From Pseudomonas sp. QS1027 (GTDB lineage: Bacteria; Pseudomonadota; Gammaproteobacteria; Pseudomonadales; Pseudomonadaceae): 64,000 bases of DNA. The notes under the pieces are model-generated. The model had not been told where the DNA came from, ran no database searches, and saw only the letters and a program-made list of their open reading frames with translations. The DNA lies in NCBI RefSeq assembly GCF_002814235.1, contig NZ_PHSU01000033.1:248001-312000 (forward strand), given 5' to 3'. Numbering within the stretch: the first letter of the stretch is position 1; each line of letters begins with the position of its first letter. Shown piece by piece: positions 43,559 through 52,265 of this stretch. The position numbers were made by a program, and so were the translations under genes.

Positions 43559-44791
43559 TCAGGCGCTCAGGTTCTTCATCGCCGCGCGATACTGCTTCGT
43601 CCGCCGGCCGATAAACAACCGATCCAGCACCAGCGCCCACACCGCCGAAACTTCGGGGTGAGGGCGCTTACCCTTGCTCAGGCGCTGCAACTGGAACTTG
43701 ACCACCGCCATGTTCGCCAAGGCCGCCAGCGGCTTTTTCTTCCAATGGATTGGTGGCAATTGCGGATGGCTGTTGCGGCCTTCGCGCCAGTGCCGGGGCA
43801 GGTGCGGTTCCACGGCCAGCGCGGTGCCGATACCGGCCATGGCGATGCCGCTGTCCAGTACCTGCTCGACGATGGGCAAGCGCCGAATACCGCCGGTGAC
43901 CATCACCGGCATTTTCGCCACCTTCGCCAACTCGCCGGCCATTTCCATGAAATAGGCTTCCCGCGCCAGGGTGCGGCCGTCCCGTGCTTCGCCCTGCATG
44001 GCCGGAGCCTCATAGCTGCCGCCCGACAGCTCGACCAGGTCCACCGGCAAATCGTTGAGCCATTCGATCACCTGACGGGCATCGTCAGCGTCGAAGCCGC
44101 CGCGCTGGAAGTCCGCCGAGTTGAGTTTGATCGCCACGCAAAAGTCCGCTGAAAGCACGGCCCGGATCGCCTTGACCACCGACAGCAACAGGCGTGCGCG
44201 ATTCTCCAGCGAGCCGCCCCAACGGTCGCTGCGCTGGTTGCTCAGCGGCGAGAGGAACTGGCTGATCAGGTAACCGTGGGCCGCGTGGATCTCTACACCG
44301 GTAAAGCCTGCTTGCTCGGCGAGACGGGCGCTGTTGGCGAAACGGCCGATCACCTCTTCGATATCTGTTTCGCTCATGGGCCGAGGCTCGGCGAACATCT
44401 TCGAGAAGCCGCCCATGTCCAGCGCTACCGCGGACGGTGCCCAGGCGGTCTGGCCGAGATTGGCCATGGTCTGGCGTCCGGGATGGTTGATCTGCATCCA
44501 GAACTGCGCGCCCTTGGCCCGGCCGATGGCGGCCCATTGGCGGAATTTTTCCAGGTGCTTTTCATCTTCCAGTACAACACCACCCGGGCCGGTCATGGCG
44601 CGACGGTCGATCATCACGTTACCCGTCAGCAGTAAACCCGGTTCGCCGTCGGACCAGGCACGGTAGAGTTCCATCAACTGAGCGGAAGGCGCGTTATCCA
44701 GGTCAGCCATGTTCTCTTCCATGGCGGCCTTGGCGATGCGATTCGGGATCTGTACGCCATTGGGCAAGAGCAGTGCTTGAAAGGGTGACAT
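43559..44791 (-). CDS. NADH:flavin oxidoreductase, old yellow enzyme family
   Basis: 410 residues. The FMN barrel shows PNGVQIPNRIAKAAM, QINHPGRQT, GVEIHAAHGYLISQFLSP and NQRSDRWGGSLENRARL, all typical of the 2,4-dienoyl-CoA reductase/OYE group; the barrel ends with VTGGIRR. It reduces activated C=C bonds with NAD(P)H. It lacks the C-terminal iron-sulfur and NAD domains of dienoyl-CoA reductase. A MerR-type promoter lies upstream and a MerR regulator is divergent, so expression should be induced by its signal, probably an electrophile. Confidence 0.9.
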   Translation of the reverse strand: MSPFQALLLPNGVQIPNRIAKAAMEENMADLDNAPSAQLMELYRAWSDGEPGLLLTGNVMIDRRAMTGPGGVVLEDEKHLEKFRQWAAIGRAKGAQFWMQINHPGRQTMANLGQTAWAPSAVALDMGGFSKMFAEPRPMSETDIEEVIGRFANSARLAEQAGFTGVEIHAAHGYLISQFLSPLSNQRSDRWGGSLENRARLLLSVVKAIRAVLSADFCVAIKLNSADFQRGGFDADDARQVIEWLNDLPVDLVELSGGSYEAPAMQGEARDGRTLAREAYFMEMAGELAKVAKMPVMVTGGIRRLPIVEQVLDSGIAMAGIGTALAVEPHLPRHWREGRNSHPQLPPIHWKKKPLAALANMAVVKFQLQRLSKGKRPHPEVSAVWALVLDRLFIGRRTKQYRAAMKNLSA

Positions 44792-44818
44792 GCTTGACTC
44801 CGGGGTAGTGGGGAGTTC

Positions 44819-44849
44819 AGGCTAAGCTTAAACCTAACTTTAATGTCAA
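44819..44849 (-). promoter_or_regulatory. MerR-type promoter with a 19-bp spacer driving the OYE gene
   Basis: On the minus strand TTGACA (44849-44844) and TAGCCT (44824-44819) are separated by 19 bases. Inside the spacer lies the perfect inverted repeat TTAAA-N6-TTTAA (44828-44843). The long spacer with a central dyad is the hallmark of promoters that MerR-family proteins untwist to activate. The divergent MerR gene starts 21 bases away. Confidence 0.75.
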
Positions 44850-44869
44850 GCGTCCATTCGAGGCCTTTT

Positions 44870-45295
44870 ATGAAGATTGGTGAACTGGCCCTACGCAGTG
44901 GCCTGGCGGCTTCGAAGATCAGGTTCTACGAAGCCCAGGGTTTGATTCGCAAGGTGCAGCGCCAGGCCAACGGTTACCGTGAGTACCCGGCCGAGGTGCT
45001 GCAGACGTTGTCGATCATCCAGTGTGCGCAACAGGCGGGTTTCAGTCTCGAGGAGTTGCGGGCGTTGGTGCCGGTGGCCGAGACCGGGGGCTTGGGTCAT
45101 GAGGTCATGGTCGACAGCCTGGAGCGCAAGATCGATCAGATCGAAGCCATGCAGGCGCGCCTGGCCCATAGCAAGATGCAGCTGTTGGGGATCGTCAACG
45201 GCATCCGCAACCGGCCCGAAGGGACCACATGCACGGAAAACACCGAGCGGGTATTGGCGTCGATCCAGTCCCCGCAGCCACGGCTGCCGCTGTAG
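44870..45295 (+). CDS. MerR family transcriptional regulator
   Basis: 141 residues. The winged helix is KIGELALRSGLAASKIRFYEAQGLI (residues 2-26) followed by NGYREYPAEVLQTLSIIQCAQQAGFSLEELR. A dimerisation coiled coil covers about 80-115. A Cys lies in the short tail (EGTTCTEN). The ATG at 44870 is where the family starts; the 44843 start falls in the operator. It should bind the dyad in the divergent promoter and activate the OYE gene. Inducer unknown. Confidence 0.9.
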   Translation: MKIGELALRSGLAASKIRFYEAQGLIRKVQRQANGYREYPAEVLQTLSIIQCAQQAGFSLEELRALVPVAETGGLGHEVMVDSLERKIDQIEAMQARLAHSKMQLLGIVNGIRNRPEGTTCTENTERVLASIQSPQPRLPL

Positions 45296-45352
45296 GGGCT
45301 CTCATGGGCGGCTGAATAATTTCAGTGCCCGTACGACGAGCCCTGTACGGAT

Positions 45353-46891
45353 TTATTCCCTGGCCAATGAACAGGATCGGCTGAGGGGCAGGGGATGGCG
45401 CATCAGACTGCCCACCACCAACGCCCCCGACAACGCCAGCAACCCCGCGACCCAGAGCACCGTGCCAAAGCCACCGACGAAGGCTGCACGGGCCAGCGGC
45501 TGGACCACCTGGCGCGCGGATGCCGGCAGCGTTGCCATCGCCGCCGGCATGTCACCGGCGACCACCCGCGAGGCAATCGCCCGGGCCTGATCGAGCCAGG
45601 GCGCGGCGTGTGCGGCGAGGCTGGCGTGGAGCAATTGTTCGGTATGGCTGGCGAGCAGGGCACCAAACACGCCGATGGTCAGCATGATCGCGCTGAAGCG
45701 CATGGTGGTGCTCATCCCCGAGGCCATGCCGGCCCGCTCCCGGGGCACGCAGGCCATGATGTTTTTCTGGGTGTCGCCGTTGAGCAGCCCGGCGCCGGCG
45801 CCGGTCACGGTAATCGCCAGGGCAAATGGCAGGTAGCTGCCACTGCCGACCGCCCAGGCGCTGAGCAGGTTGCCGCAACCGACCAGGGTCAGGCCGCTCG
45901 CCATCATGGTCGCCGGGGTGAAGCGCGAGGCCAGTCGAATACCGATACGCGGACAGATCAGCATGGCCAGGGCGAAGGGCAGCATGCCCAGGCCTGAAGC
46001 CACGGCGGAGAAGCCCAGGCCGTTCTGCAGGTAGAACGGCAGCAGGGTCATCATCACCTGGGCGCAGCCGGCATAGGCAAACATCCCCAGCAGGGCGCCG
46101 ATAAAGCGCGGGTGACGGAACAGTTGCAGGTCGACCATTGGCCGTTGCTGTACCCGCTCGACAAACACGAACAGGCCCAGTAGCGCGGCGCCGCCCAGCA
46201 ACCGGGCGTAGGTCAGCGGGCTGTTCCAGCCGATGCGGTTGGCCTCGATCAACCCCCAGATCAGGCACAACAACGCGCCGCTGAAGGCCAGGCTGCCCCA
46301 GGGATCCAGGCGCGCCGCCTGGCTGTCCCGGGATTCCGGCACGGCGTGGCGGACCATTGCCATCAACAGCAGGCCCACCGGCAGGTTGAGGTAGAAAATC
46401 CAGCGCCAGCCCAGGTATTGGGTGATCAGCCCGCCGAGGGTCGGTGCTGCGGTCATGGCCACCCCCATGCACGCGCCCCAGAAGGCCCAGGCCTTGGCCC
46501 GCTCGGCCTCGTCGTGAAAGACGTGGCCGATGGAGGCGAGGGCGGAGGTCAGCAGCAACGCGGCGCCGACCCCCTTGATGGCGCGGGCGATATCGAGGAA
46601 CAGGCTGTCGGGTGCAGCACCACAACCCAGTGAGGCGAGGATGAACAGGGTCAGGCCCCAGAGCAGGGTTTTGCGTCGGCCGAAGCGGTCGGCGATGCTC
46701 CCCGCCGGCAGCAGCAGGGCAGCGAAGGCCAGCATATAGGCACTGACCACCCACTCGATATCGGCAAAATTGGCCCCCAGGTCGCGGGCAATGCTGGGCA
46801 GGGTGACGGCGACGATATTGGTGTCGAGGACAATCAGCGAGCAGACGCCGGAGGCGGTCAGCAGCGTCAATCGCGGGCTGACCCGGCTCAT
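45353..46891 (-). CDS. DHA2-type (EmrB/QacA) MFS exporter
   Basis: 512 residues with about 14 helices. Marks: LDTNIVAVTLPSIARDLGA in helix 1, GSIADRFGRRKTLLWGL in the loop 2-3 and GWRWIFYLNLPVGLLL in helix 6. The usual first Asp of DTTIVNVALP is kept. It should be a proton-driven drug or metabolite exporter. It overlaps the DUF336 gene (ATGA), and a LysR gene is divergent. Confidence 0.9.
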   Translation of the reverse strand: MSRVSPRLTLLTASGVCSLIVLDTNIVAVTLPSIARDLGANFADIEWVVSAYMLAFAALLLPAGSIADRFGRRKTLLWGLTLFILASLGCGAAPDSLFLDIARAIKGVGAALLLTSALASIGHVFHDEAERAKAWAFWGACMGVAMTAAPTLGGLITQYLGWRWIFYLNLPVGLLLMAMVRHAVPESRDSQAARLDPWGSLAFSGALLCLIWGLIEANRIGWNSPLTYARLLGGAALLGLFVFVERVQQRPMVDLQLFRHPRFIGALLGMFAYAGCAQVMMTLLPFYLQNGLGFSAVASGLGMLPFALAMLICPRIGIRLASRFTPATMMASGLTLVGCGNLLSAWAVGSGSYLPFALAITVTGAGAGLLNGDTQKNIMACVPRERAGMASGMSTTMRFSAIMLTIGVFGALLASHTEQLLHASLAAHAAPWLDQARAIASRVVAGDMPAAMATLPASARQVVQPLARAAFVGGFGTVLWVAGLLALSGALVVGSLMRHPLPLSRSCSLARE

Positions 46892-47385
46892 GGCTGGGCC
46901 TGCGACGCTAGCGCGGCGATGGCGGCCAGGGCGATTTCATCGTCATGGGCCGGGGTGTCGGCGCTGATGCCGATGGCGCCGATCACCTGGCCTTCGAGAC
47001 GAATCGGCTGGGCTCCTTTCATCATCACCAGGCCGGCGCTGAGGGCGGCCTGGCGTCCGCCGTTGACCGCATTTTCCAGATCGCCTGACGGCCGTTTGAA
47101 CAGCGCCGAAGTCCGGGCCTTGCCCTCGGCCAGTTGAATGCCGGCCACCACGGGCGTGTCGTTCATGCGTTCGCCGAGGATCGGCCAGCCGCCGTCATCG
47201 ACCACCACGATTGCACAGGGCCAGCCTTTTGCCGTGGCCGTCTGCTCGGCGGCCTTGACCAGTGTACGGGCCAGCTCCAGATCAAGGATTGCCTTGTGGG
47301 CAATGCTGGGTGATGAGTCGGCCATTGCTACCAGTGGCAGGCTCAGGCAGGCACAAAACAAGGGGATAAGGGATTTGACGCGCAT
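46888..47385 (-). CDS. exported DUF336 (GlcG/HbpS-like) protein
   Basis: 165 residues with a signal peptide (IPLFCACLSLPLVAMA). The domain holds ELARTLVKAAEQTATAKGW, VVVDDGGWPILGERMN, KARTSALFKRPSG and IGAIGISADTPAHDDEIA, all standard for DUF336. The best known member, HbpS, binds heme outside the cell; GlcG-type proteins have no known reaction. It is the first gene of the unit with the exporter and lies opposite a LysR regulator. Confidence 0.85.
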   Translation of the reverse strand: MRVKSLIPLFCACLSLPLVAMADSSPSIAHKAILDLELARTLVKAAEQTATAKGWPCAIVVVDDGGWPILGERMNDTPVVAGIQLAEGKARTSALFKRPSGDLENAVNGGRQAALSAGLVMMKGAQPIRLEGQVIGAIGISADTPAHDDEIALAAIAALASQAQP

Positions 47386-47464
47386 GGTACAAGCTCTCTA
47401 CTGTGGCGGTAGAAGCAGCTTATCGTGGCCCGGCCGTGGCTTTGTTAGCCGAGCGCCGGAACTT

Positions 47465-47483
47465 CATTACCTTTGAGCTAATG
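47465..47483. promoter_or_regulatory. LysR-type binding site candidate
   Basis: CATTA-N9-TAATG, a perfect dyad with the T-N11-A core of LysR operators, is in the divergent region, ending 5 bases before the lysR ATG. The place suggests autorepression. Confidence 0.4.
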
Positions 47484-47488
47484 CCTGT

Positions 47489-48373
47489 ATGGAGATTCGT
47501 CATTTCCGCTATTTCCTGGCGGTGGCCCGGCAACGCAATTTCACCCGGGCGGCCGAGCAGCTGGATATCGCGCCGCCGACCCTGAGTCGACAGATTCAGG
47601 ACATGGAAACCGCCCTCGGCACCCGGCTGTTTTTGCGTGGGCAGCGCGAGGTCAGTCTCACCGAAGCCGGTGCGGCGTTGCTGCCGGAAGCGGAGGCGAC
47701 GGTGCGCCAGTTCGAGTCCGCCCAGCGCAATGCGCAGCGGGCCGGACGTGGTGAAGTCGGGCATATCGAGCTCGGTTATGTGGCGTCCGCAGTGTATTCC
47801 GGGGTGTTGCAGCGTCAGGTCAAGGCCTTCAGTCGGGAGTTCGCCGAGGTCAGCCTCAGCGTGCGCGAGAGCCCGATGGCGGTGTTGCCGGGACTGATCG
47901 CCGAGGGGCGTTTCGATATCGGTTATGTCCGCTCACCCATGTCCTTGCCCGAGGGTGTGGACGCGGTGCGCCTGAATGCCGAAGGGTTTGTGCTGGCCGT
48001 GGCGGACGATGCCTGGTTGTGCCGCTTGAAACAGATCGGCGCCGAACATTTGCAGAACGAAACCTTTATTCTCCCGGAGCAGATCAGCGGCACCCTGCAG
48101 GTCGCCGCCCAGGGTGGCTATGCACCGAAGCTGGGGCCGCAACCCGGTGGTCTGGTGGCGGTGATCGCGGCGGTGTCCCTGGGGCAGGGTGTGGCGGTGG
48201 TGCCCGAGTCGGTGATCGGCCATGTGAACCTGCCGAATGTGGTGTATCGACCGATCCATGGCTGCGAGGCGAGTTCCTGGTTGTCGCTGATTTATCGGCG
48301 CTTCGAAAAGGCCCCGGCGGTGGCGCGTTATATCGAGCGGGTCAAACGTGAACACCCCAAGGAGGGGGCTTGA
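47489..48373 (+). CDS. LysR family transcriptional regulator
   Basis: 294 residues. The helix-turn-helix is RNFTRAAEQLDIAPPTLSRQIQDME (residues 16-40), followed by GTRLFLRGQREVSLTEAG. The effector-binding half starts GHIELGYVASAVYSGVL. Divergent from the DUF336-exporter unit, its likely target. Inducer unknown. Confidence 0.9.
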   Translation: MEIRHFRYFLAVARQRNFTRAAEQLDIAPPTLSRQIQDMETALGTRLFLRGQREVSLTEAGAALLPEAEATVRQFESAQRNAQRAGRGEVGHIELGYVASAVYSGVLQRQVKAFSREFAEVSLSVRESPMAVLPGLIAEGRFDIGYVRSPMSLPEGVDAVRLNAEGFVLAVADDAWLCRLKQIGAEHLQNETFILPEQISGTLQVAAQGGYAPKLGPQPGGLVAVIAAVSLGQGVAVVPESVIGHVNLPNVVYRPIHGCEASSWLSLIYRRFEKAPAVARYIERVKREHPKEGA

Positions 48374-48650
48374 TTCAGCCTCAAGACCGAAGCGATTCAG
48401 CCATGATCGACTATCCTCGGTTAGTCGACCAGCAGGTCAGATAATGTCGAAGTGGTCGAGCTTGCGCGCCACCCCAAAATAGCACCGTTGGTCGGTCTTC
48501 ACGGGGCGCTGACCTGTACGGCGAGCGGGTCCTCCTGAATAATGGCCAGTAGCCAATATTCCGCCGTGTGCTCCATGGGGAAGCAGGTACAATCCGTCGT
48601 TTTTTCACCGAGTCCGGGTATTGCCCGGTTCGATGTTTCAGAGATTCGTC
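48374..48650. other. upstream region of mucR
   Basis: 277 bases. A good -10, TACAAT at 48588-48593, lies 57 bases before the mucR start, with no good -35 (possible activator need). A small CCGGG/CCCGG stem follows at about 48616-48630. No gene is supported. Confidence 0.4.
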
Positions 48651-50732
48651 ATGCTCATTGGTAGCTATTCTTCCGCGCTGGTCTTCATGTCCCTTTGTGT
48701 GGCGATCCTGGCCTCTTATACCGCGCTGGATCTGACCGGGCGCATTGCCACGGCACGTGGTCGGGCGGTGTACCTGTGGATGGCCGGCGGTGCCATGGCC
48801 ATGGGCGTGGGCGTATGGTCCATGCATTTTATCGGCATGCTCGCGTTCAAGCTGCCGGTTGCCTTGGCCTACGACGGGCCGCTGACCCTGCTGTCACTGC
48901 TGATTGCGATTCTTTCCAGCGGTTTTGCCCTGTGGTTGGTCAGCCAGCCCAGCCTTCCGGCGCTGCAATTGGCCCTTGGCGCCCTGATCATGGGCGCCGG
49001 CATCAGTGCCATGCACTATTGCGGCATGGCGGCGCTGAAGATGCAGCCCGGTATCGATTACGACCCCACCTTGTTCAGCGCCTCTCTGGTGATTGCCGTG
49101 GTCGCTTCGGCGGCGGCCTTGTGGATCGCTTTTCACCTGCGGCGCAACACGCCCTATGTGCGCCTGGCCCGTAGCGGCGCGTCAGTTGTCATGGGGCTGG
49201 CGATTGTCGGCATGCACTACACCGGCATGGCGGCTGCCAACTTCAGCGAGGGCAGTTTCTGTGGCGCGGTGGGCAGCGGACTGTCCGGCAAGGGCCTGGA
49301 CAACCTGGTGCTGGTCACCAGCCTGGCGGTGCTGTCGATTGCCCTGTTGACCTCGCTGCTTGATGCCCGGCTCGAAGCCAGGACCGCCATGCTGGCCGAC
49401 TCGCTGAGCCAGGCGAACCAGGAGCTGACCCAGTTGGCGTTGCATGACACCCTGACCGGCTTGCCGAACCGTGTGCTGCTGGCGGACCGGATCGACCAGG
49501 CGATGCACAAGGCCACGGCCGAAGGCGGCTGCTTTGCGCTGATGTTTATCGATCTGGACGGTTTCAAGCCGGTCAATGATGCGTTCGGTCACCATATGGG
49601 CGATCAGTTGCTGCGCGAAGTCGCCCTGCGCCTGCGTGATGACTTGCGTAGCCAGGATACCCTGGCGCGCATCGGCGGTGACGAGTTCGTGTTGCTGGTG
49701 CAACTGGCCGAGCCGGACGATGCGCTGCAAGTGGCGTCGCGCCAGGTCGGCATGATCTCCCAGCCGTTCCGGGTGTCCGGCCACGACCTGCTGATCTCCG
49801 CGAGCCTGGGTATCGTGCTGTACCCGGGCAACGGCCAGACCGCCGAAGAACTGCTGATGAACGCCGACGCGGCGATGTATCACGCCAAGGGGGCGGGCAA
49901 GAACGGCCACAGCTTCTTCGACGCGTCGATGAACAGCAACGCCCGCAAGCAGTTGCAACTCTTGCAGGACCTGCGCCAGGCCCTGGAACAGCAGCAGTTC
50001 CGGCTTTTTTACCAACCCAAGTTCGACGCCCTCAAGGGTACGCCGGTCGGCGCCGAGGCTTTGTTGCGCTGGGAGCATCCCGAGGAAGGGCTGTTGCTAC
50101 CGGACCGGTTTATCGCCCTGGCGGAAAAGACCGGCCTGATCATCCCCATCGGTGATTGGGTGCTGGATGAGGCGTGCCGGCAAATGCGCTTGTGGTACGA
50201 GCAGGGCTACCAGCATTGGCGGATCGCGGTGAATCTCTCGGCCCTGCAGTTTTGCCATGTGGGTCTGGTCGACAGCGTGGCCGGCGCCCTGGCCCGGCAC
50301 AATTTACCGGCCAACAGCCTGACCCTGGAGATCACCGAAACCACCGCCATGAGTGATGCCGATGCGAGCATGGAGGTATTGCAGAAGCTTTCGGACATGG
50401 GCGTGGATCTGTCCATCGACGACTTCGGCACCGGCTATTCGAGCCTGATGTACCTCAAGCGCCTTCCGGCCAACGAGTTGAAGATCGACCGCGGTTTTGT
50501 CCGCGACCTGGAGCATGACTCCGACGATGCGGCGATCGTTTCGGCCATTGTCGCGCTGGGTCAGGCGCTGGGATTGCGGATCGTCGCCGAAGGGGTGGAA
50601 ACCGACATGCAGCAGAGTTTCCTTACCCGTCTGGGGTGCGACTCCCTGCAAGGCTACTTGCTGGGGCACCCCTTGCCGGCGGAGAAATTCATGGCCGATA
50701 TCGGTCGGCTCGAACGTCAGGCTGCGAGTTAG
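48651..50732 (+). CDS. mucR: MHYT-GGDEF-EAL c-di-GMP protein (MucR)
   Basis: 693 residues. The N-terminal seven-helix MHYT sensor has three motifs (SMHFIGM, AMHYCGM, GMHYTGM). A full GGDEF motif is at residues 342-346 (RIGGDEFVLL), with the inhibitory RxxD site (RSQD) five residues before it. The EAL domain has Glu469 in GAEALLRW, EITETTAM and DDFGTGYSSLMYLKRL, so both cyclase and phosphodiesterase look active. P. aeruginosa MucR has the same design and starts the same way (MLIxxYSxALV), controlling alginate. The start at 48651 was chosen by that match. Confidence 0.92.
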   Translation: MLIGSYSSALVFMSLCVAILASYTALDLTGRIATARGRAVYLWMAGGAMAMGVGVWSMHFIGMLAFKLPVALAYDGPLTLLSLLIAILSSGFALWLVSQPSLPALQLALGALIMGAGISAMHYCGMAALKMQPGIDYDPTLFSASLVIAVVASAAALWIAFHLRRNTPYVRLARSGASVVMGLAIVGMHYTGMAAANFSEGSFCGAVGSGLSGKGLDNLVLVTSLAVLSIALLTSLLDARLEARTAMLADSLSQANQELTQLALHDTLTGLPNRVLLADRIDQAMHKATAEGGCFALMFIDLDGFKPVNDAFGHHMGDQLLREVALRLRDDLRSQDTLARIGGDEFVLLVQLAEPDDALQVASRQVGMISQPFRVSGHDLLISASLGIVLYPGNGQTAEELLMNADAAMYHAKGAGKNGHSFFDASMNSNARKQLQLLQDLRQALEQQQFRLFYQPKFDALKGTPVGAEALLRWEHPEEGLLLPDRFIALAEKTGLIIPIGDWVLDEACRQMRLWYEQGYQHWRIAVNLSALQFCHVGLVDSVAGALARHNLPANSLTLEITETTAMSDADASMEVLQKLSDMGVDLSIDDFGTGYSSLMYLKRLPANELKIDRGFVRDLEHDSDDAAIVSAIVALGQALGLRIVAEGVETDMQQSFLTRLGCDSLQGYLLGHPLPAEKFMADIGRLERQAAS

Positions 50733-52174
50733 GCCTCGGCACCACCCAGGCTTTCACCGCTCTTGTTGCGCATCATGACCGCCGCAAGGCTCGCACCCAG
50801 CGCGGCAAACACCGCGCCCACCAGAAAGGCGCCCTGATAGCCGTCGTTGAGGGCCGAGAGTGCCGGCAGGCCTGCTGCCAGGTGCGATTCGGTGCGCGCC
50901 GCAGCCAGGCTGGCCAGTGCCGCCAATCCCAGTGCGCCGCCCATCATGAAGGCGGTATTGACCACGCCGGAAGCCAGCCCCGACTCGGACGGTGCGACAT
51001 CATTCATCGCCGCCAGCAGCAGCGGATTGAAGGCAATGCCCGCGCCCAGGCCAAGCAACAACATGCCCGGGAGAATATTGGGCAGAAAGTGGCCGTCGAC
51101 CGGCGCCTGGGAGAACAGCAGCAACCCCAGGGTCGCCAGTGCCAGCCCGACCGCGAGGGGCAGGCGAATACCGAAACGCATCACCAGCCTGGCCGAGATC
51201 CCCAGGGAAAAGACCGCCATGATCAGGTTCGCGGGCAGGAACGCCAGCCCCACCTCCAAAGGCGTGTAGCCCAGCACCAATTGCATGTACAGCGCCGAGA
51301 GGAAGAACCAGGCAAACATCGCCGCCGCCCAGAGCACGCCGATGATATTGGCGATGGCCAGGTTGCGCAGGCGGAACAGGCGCAACGGCATCAGCGGGGC
51401 TTTCACGCGGGTTTCGATAATCAGGAAGGCCAGTAGCAGGCCGACGGCAATCAGCAACTGCGCGACGGTGCGCAGCGAGGTCCAGCCCATCTCGTTGCCA
51501 TTGACGATGGCGTAGACCGCCAGCATCAGCGAGGCGGTCACGCTGAGTGCACCGGCTACGTCGAGGTCGCGGGAAGGGTGCTGGTTGAGGGTTTTCGAGA
51601 GCAGGCGCAGGGACAATGCGATCACCACCACGCCGATCGGCAGGTTGACCAGGAAGATCCAGTGCCAGCTCAAGGTGCTGGTGAGCACGCCGCCGAGCAG
51701 GGCGCCCAGGCTGCCGCCACCGGCACAGACAAAACCGTAGACGCCCATGGCCTTGGCCCGGTCGGCCGGTTCGCTGAACAGGTCCATGATCAGCGACAGG
51801 GCCACGGCGGTCACCACGGCGGCGGCCAGGCCTTGAAAGGCCCGGGCCCAGATCAACGCTTCCTGGTTGTGAGCCAGGCCACAGGCCAGTGAAGCGAGGG
51901 TGAAGAAGCCGATGCCGAGCAGGAACAGGCGTCGATGGCCGTAGAGATCACCCAGGCGACCGCCCAGCAACAGGAAGCCGCCGAAGGTCAGCATATAGGC
52001 GTTCACCACCCAGGCGAGGGAGGTCTGGGTGAAGTGCAGATCGGTCTGGATCGACGGCAGCGCGACGTTGACGATGGTGGTATCGAGCACGATCATCAGT
52101 ACCCCGAGGCACAGGACGATCAAGGCGAGCCAGCGGTGGTCCGACCCGGCTGCGGGGGAGGCTGGTGCTGTCAT
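50729..52174 (-). CDS. DHA2-type MFS exporter, second in the window
   Basis: 481 residues from the ATG at 52174, about 14 helices. Marks: VLDTTIVNVALPSIQTDL, GGRLGDLYGHRRLFLLG and WHWIFLVNLPIGVVVI. It is probably a drug or metabolite exporter. The start has no Shine-Dalgarno; instead the leader GATCACCTCCT directly before the ATG is a copy of the 16S rRNA 3' end. An alternative ATG at 52228 also lacks a clear site. Its stop overlaps the mucR stop by 4 bases. No regulator is adjacent. Confidence 0.88.
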   Translation of the reverse strand: MTAPASPAAGSDHRWLALIVLCLGVLMIVLDTTIVNVALPSIQTDLHFTQTSLAWVVNAYMLTFGGFLLLGGRLGDLYGHRRLFLLGIGFFTLASLACGLAHNQEALIWARAFQGLAAAVVTAVALSLIMDLFSEPADRAKAMGVYGFVCAGGGSLGALLGGVLTSTLSWHWIFLVNLPIGVVVIALSLRLLSKTLNQHPSRDLDVAGALSVTASLMLAVYAIVNGNEMGWTSLRTVAQLLIAVGLLLAFLIIETRVKAPLMPLRLFRLRNLAIANIIGVLWAAAMFAWFFLSALYMQLVLGYTPLEVGLAFLPANLIMAVFSLGISARLVMRFGIRLPLAVGLALATLGLLLFSQAPVDGHFLPNILPGMLLLGLGAGIAFNPLLLAAMNDVAPSESGLASGVVNTAFMMGGALGLAALASLAAARTESHLAAGLPALSALNDGYQGAFLVGAVFAALGASLAAVMMRNKSGESLGGAEA

Positions 52175-52265
52175 GAGGAGGTGATCTCTCGTGTGAGGGC
52201 CGGCGAGTTTAGGTTGCGGGCCGCGCATGGCTCAATAGAGAGAGTGTAGGGAGGTTGTTAAGGCT

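Noticed and set aside
52176..52186. Perfect Shine-Dalgarno AGGAGGTGATC on the plus strand
   Set aside because: No start codon followed by an open frame lies at the right distance; the next GTG is followed directly by TGA. It is reported only as the minus-strand anti-Shine-Dalgarno copy.
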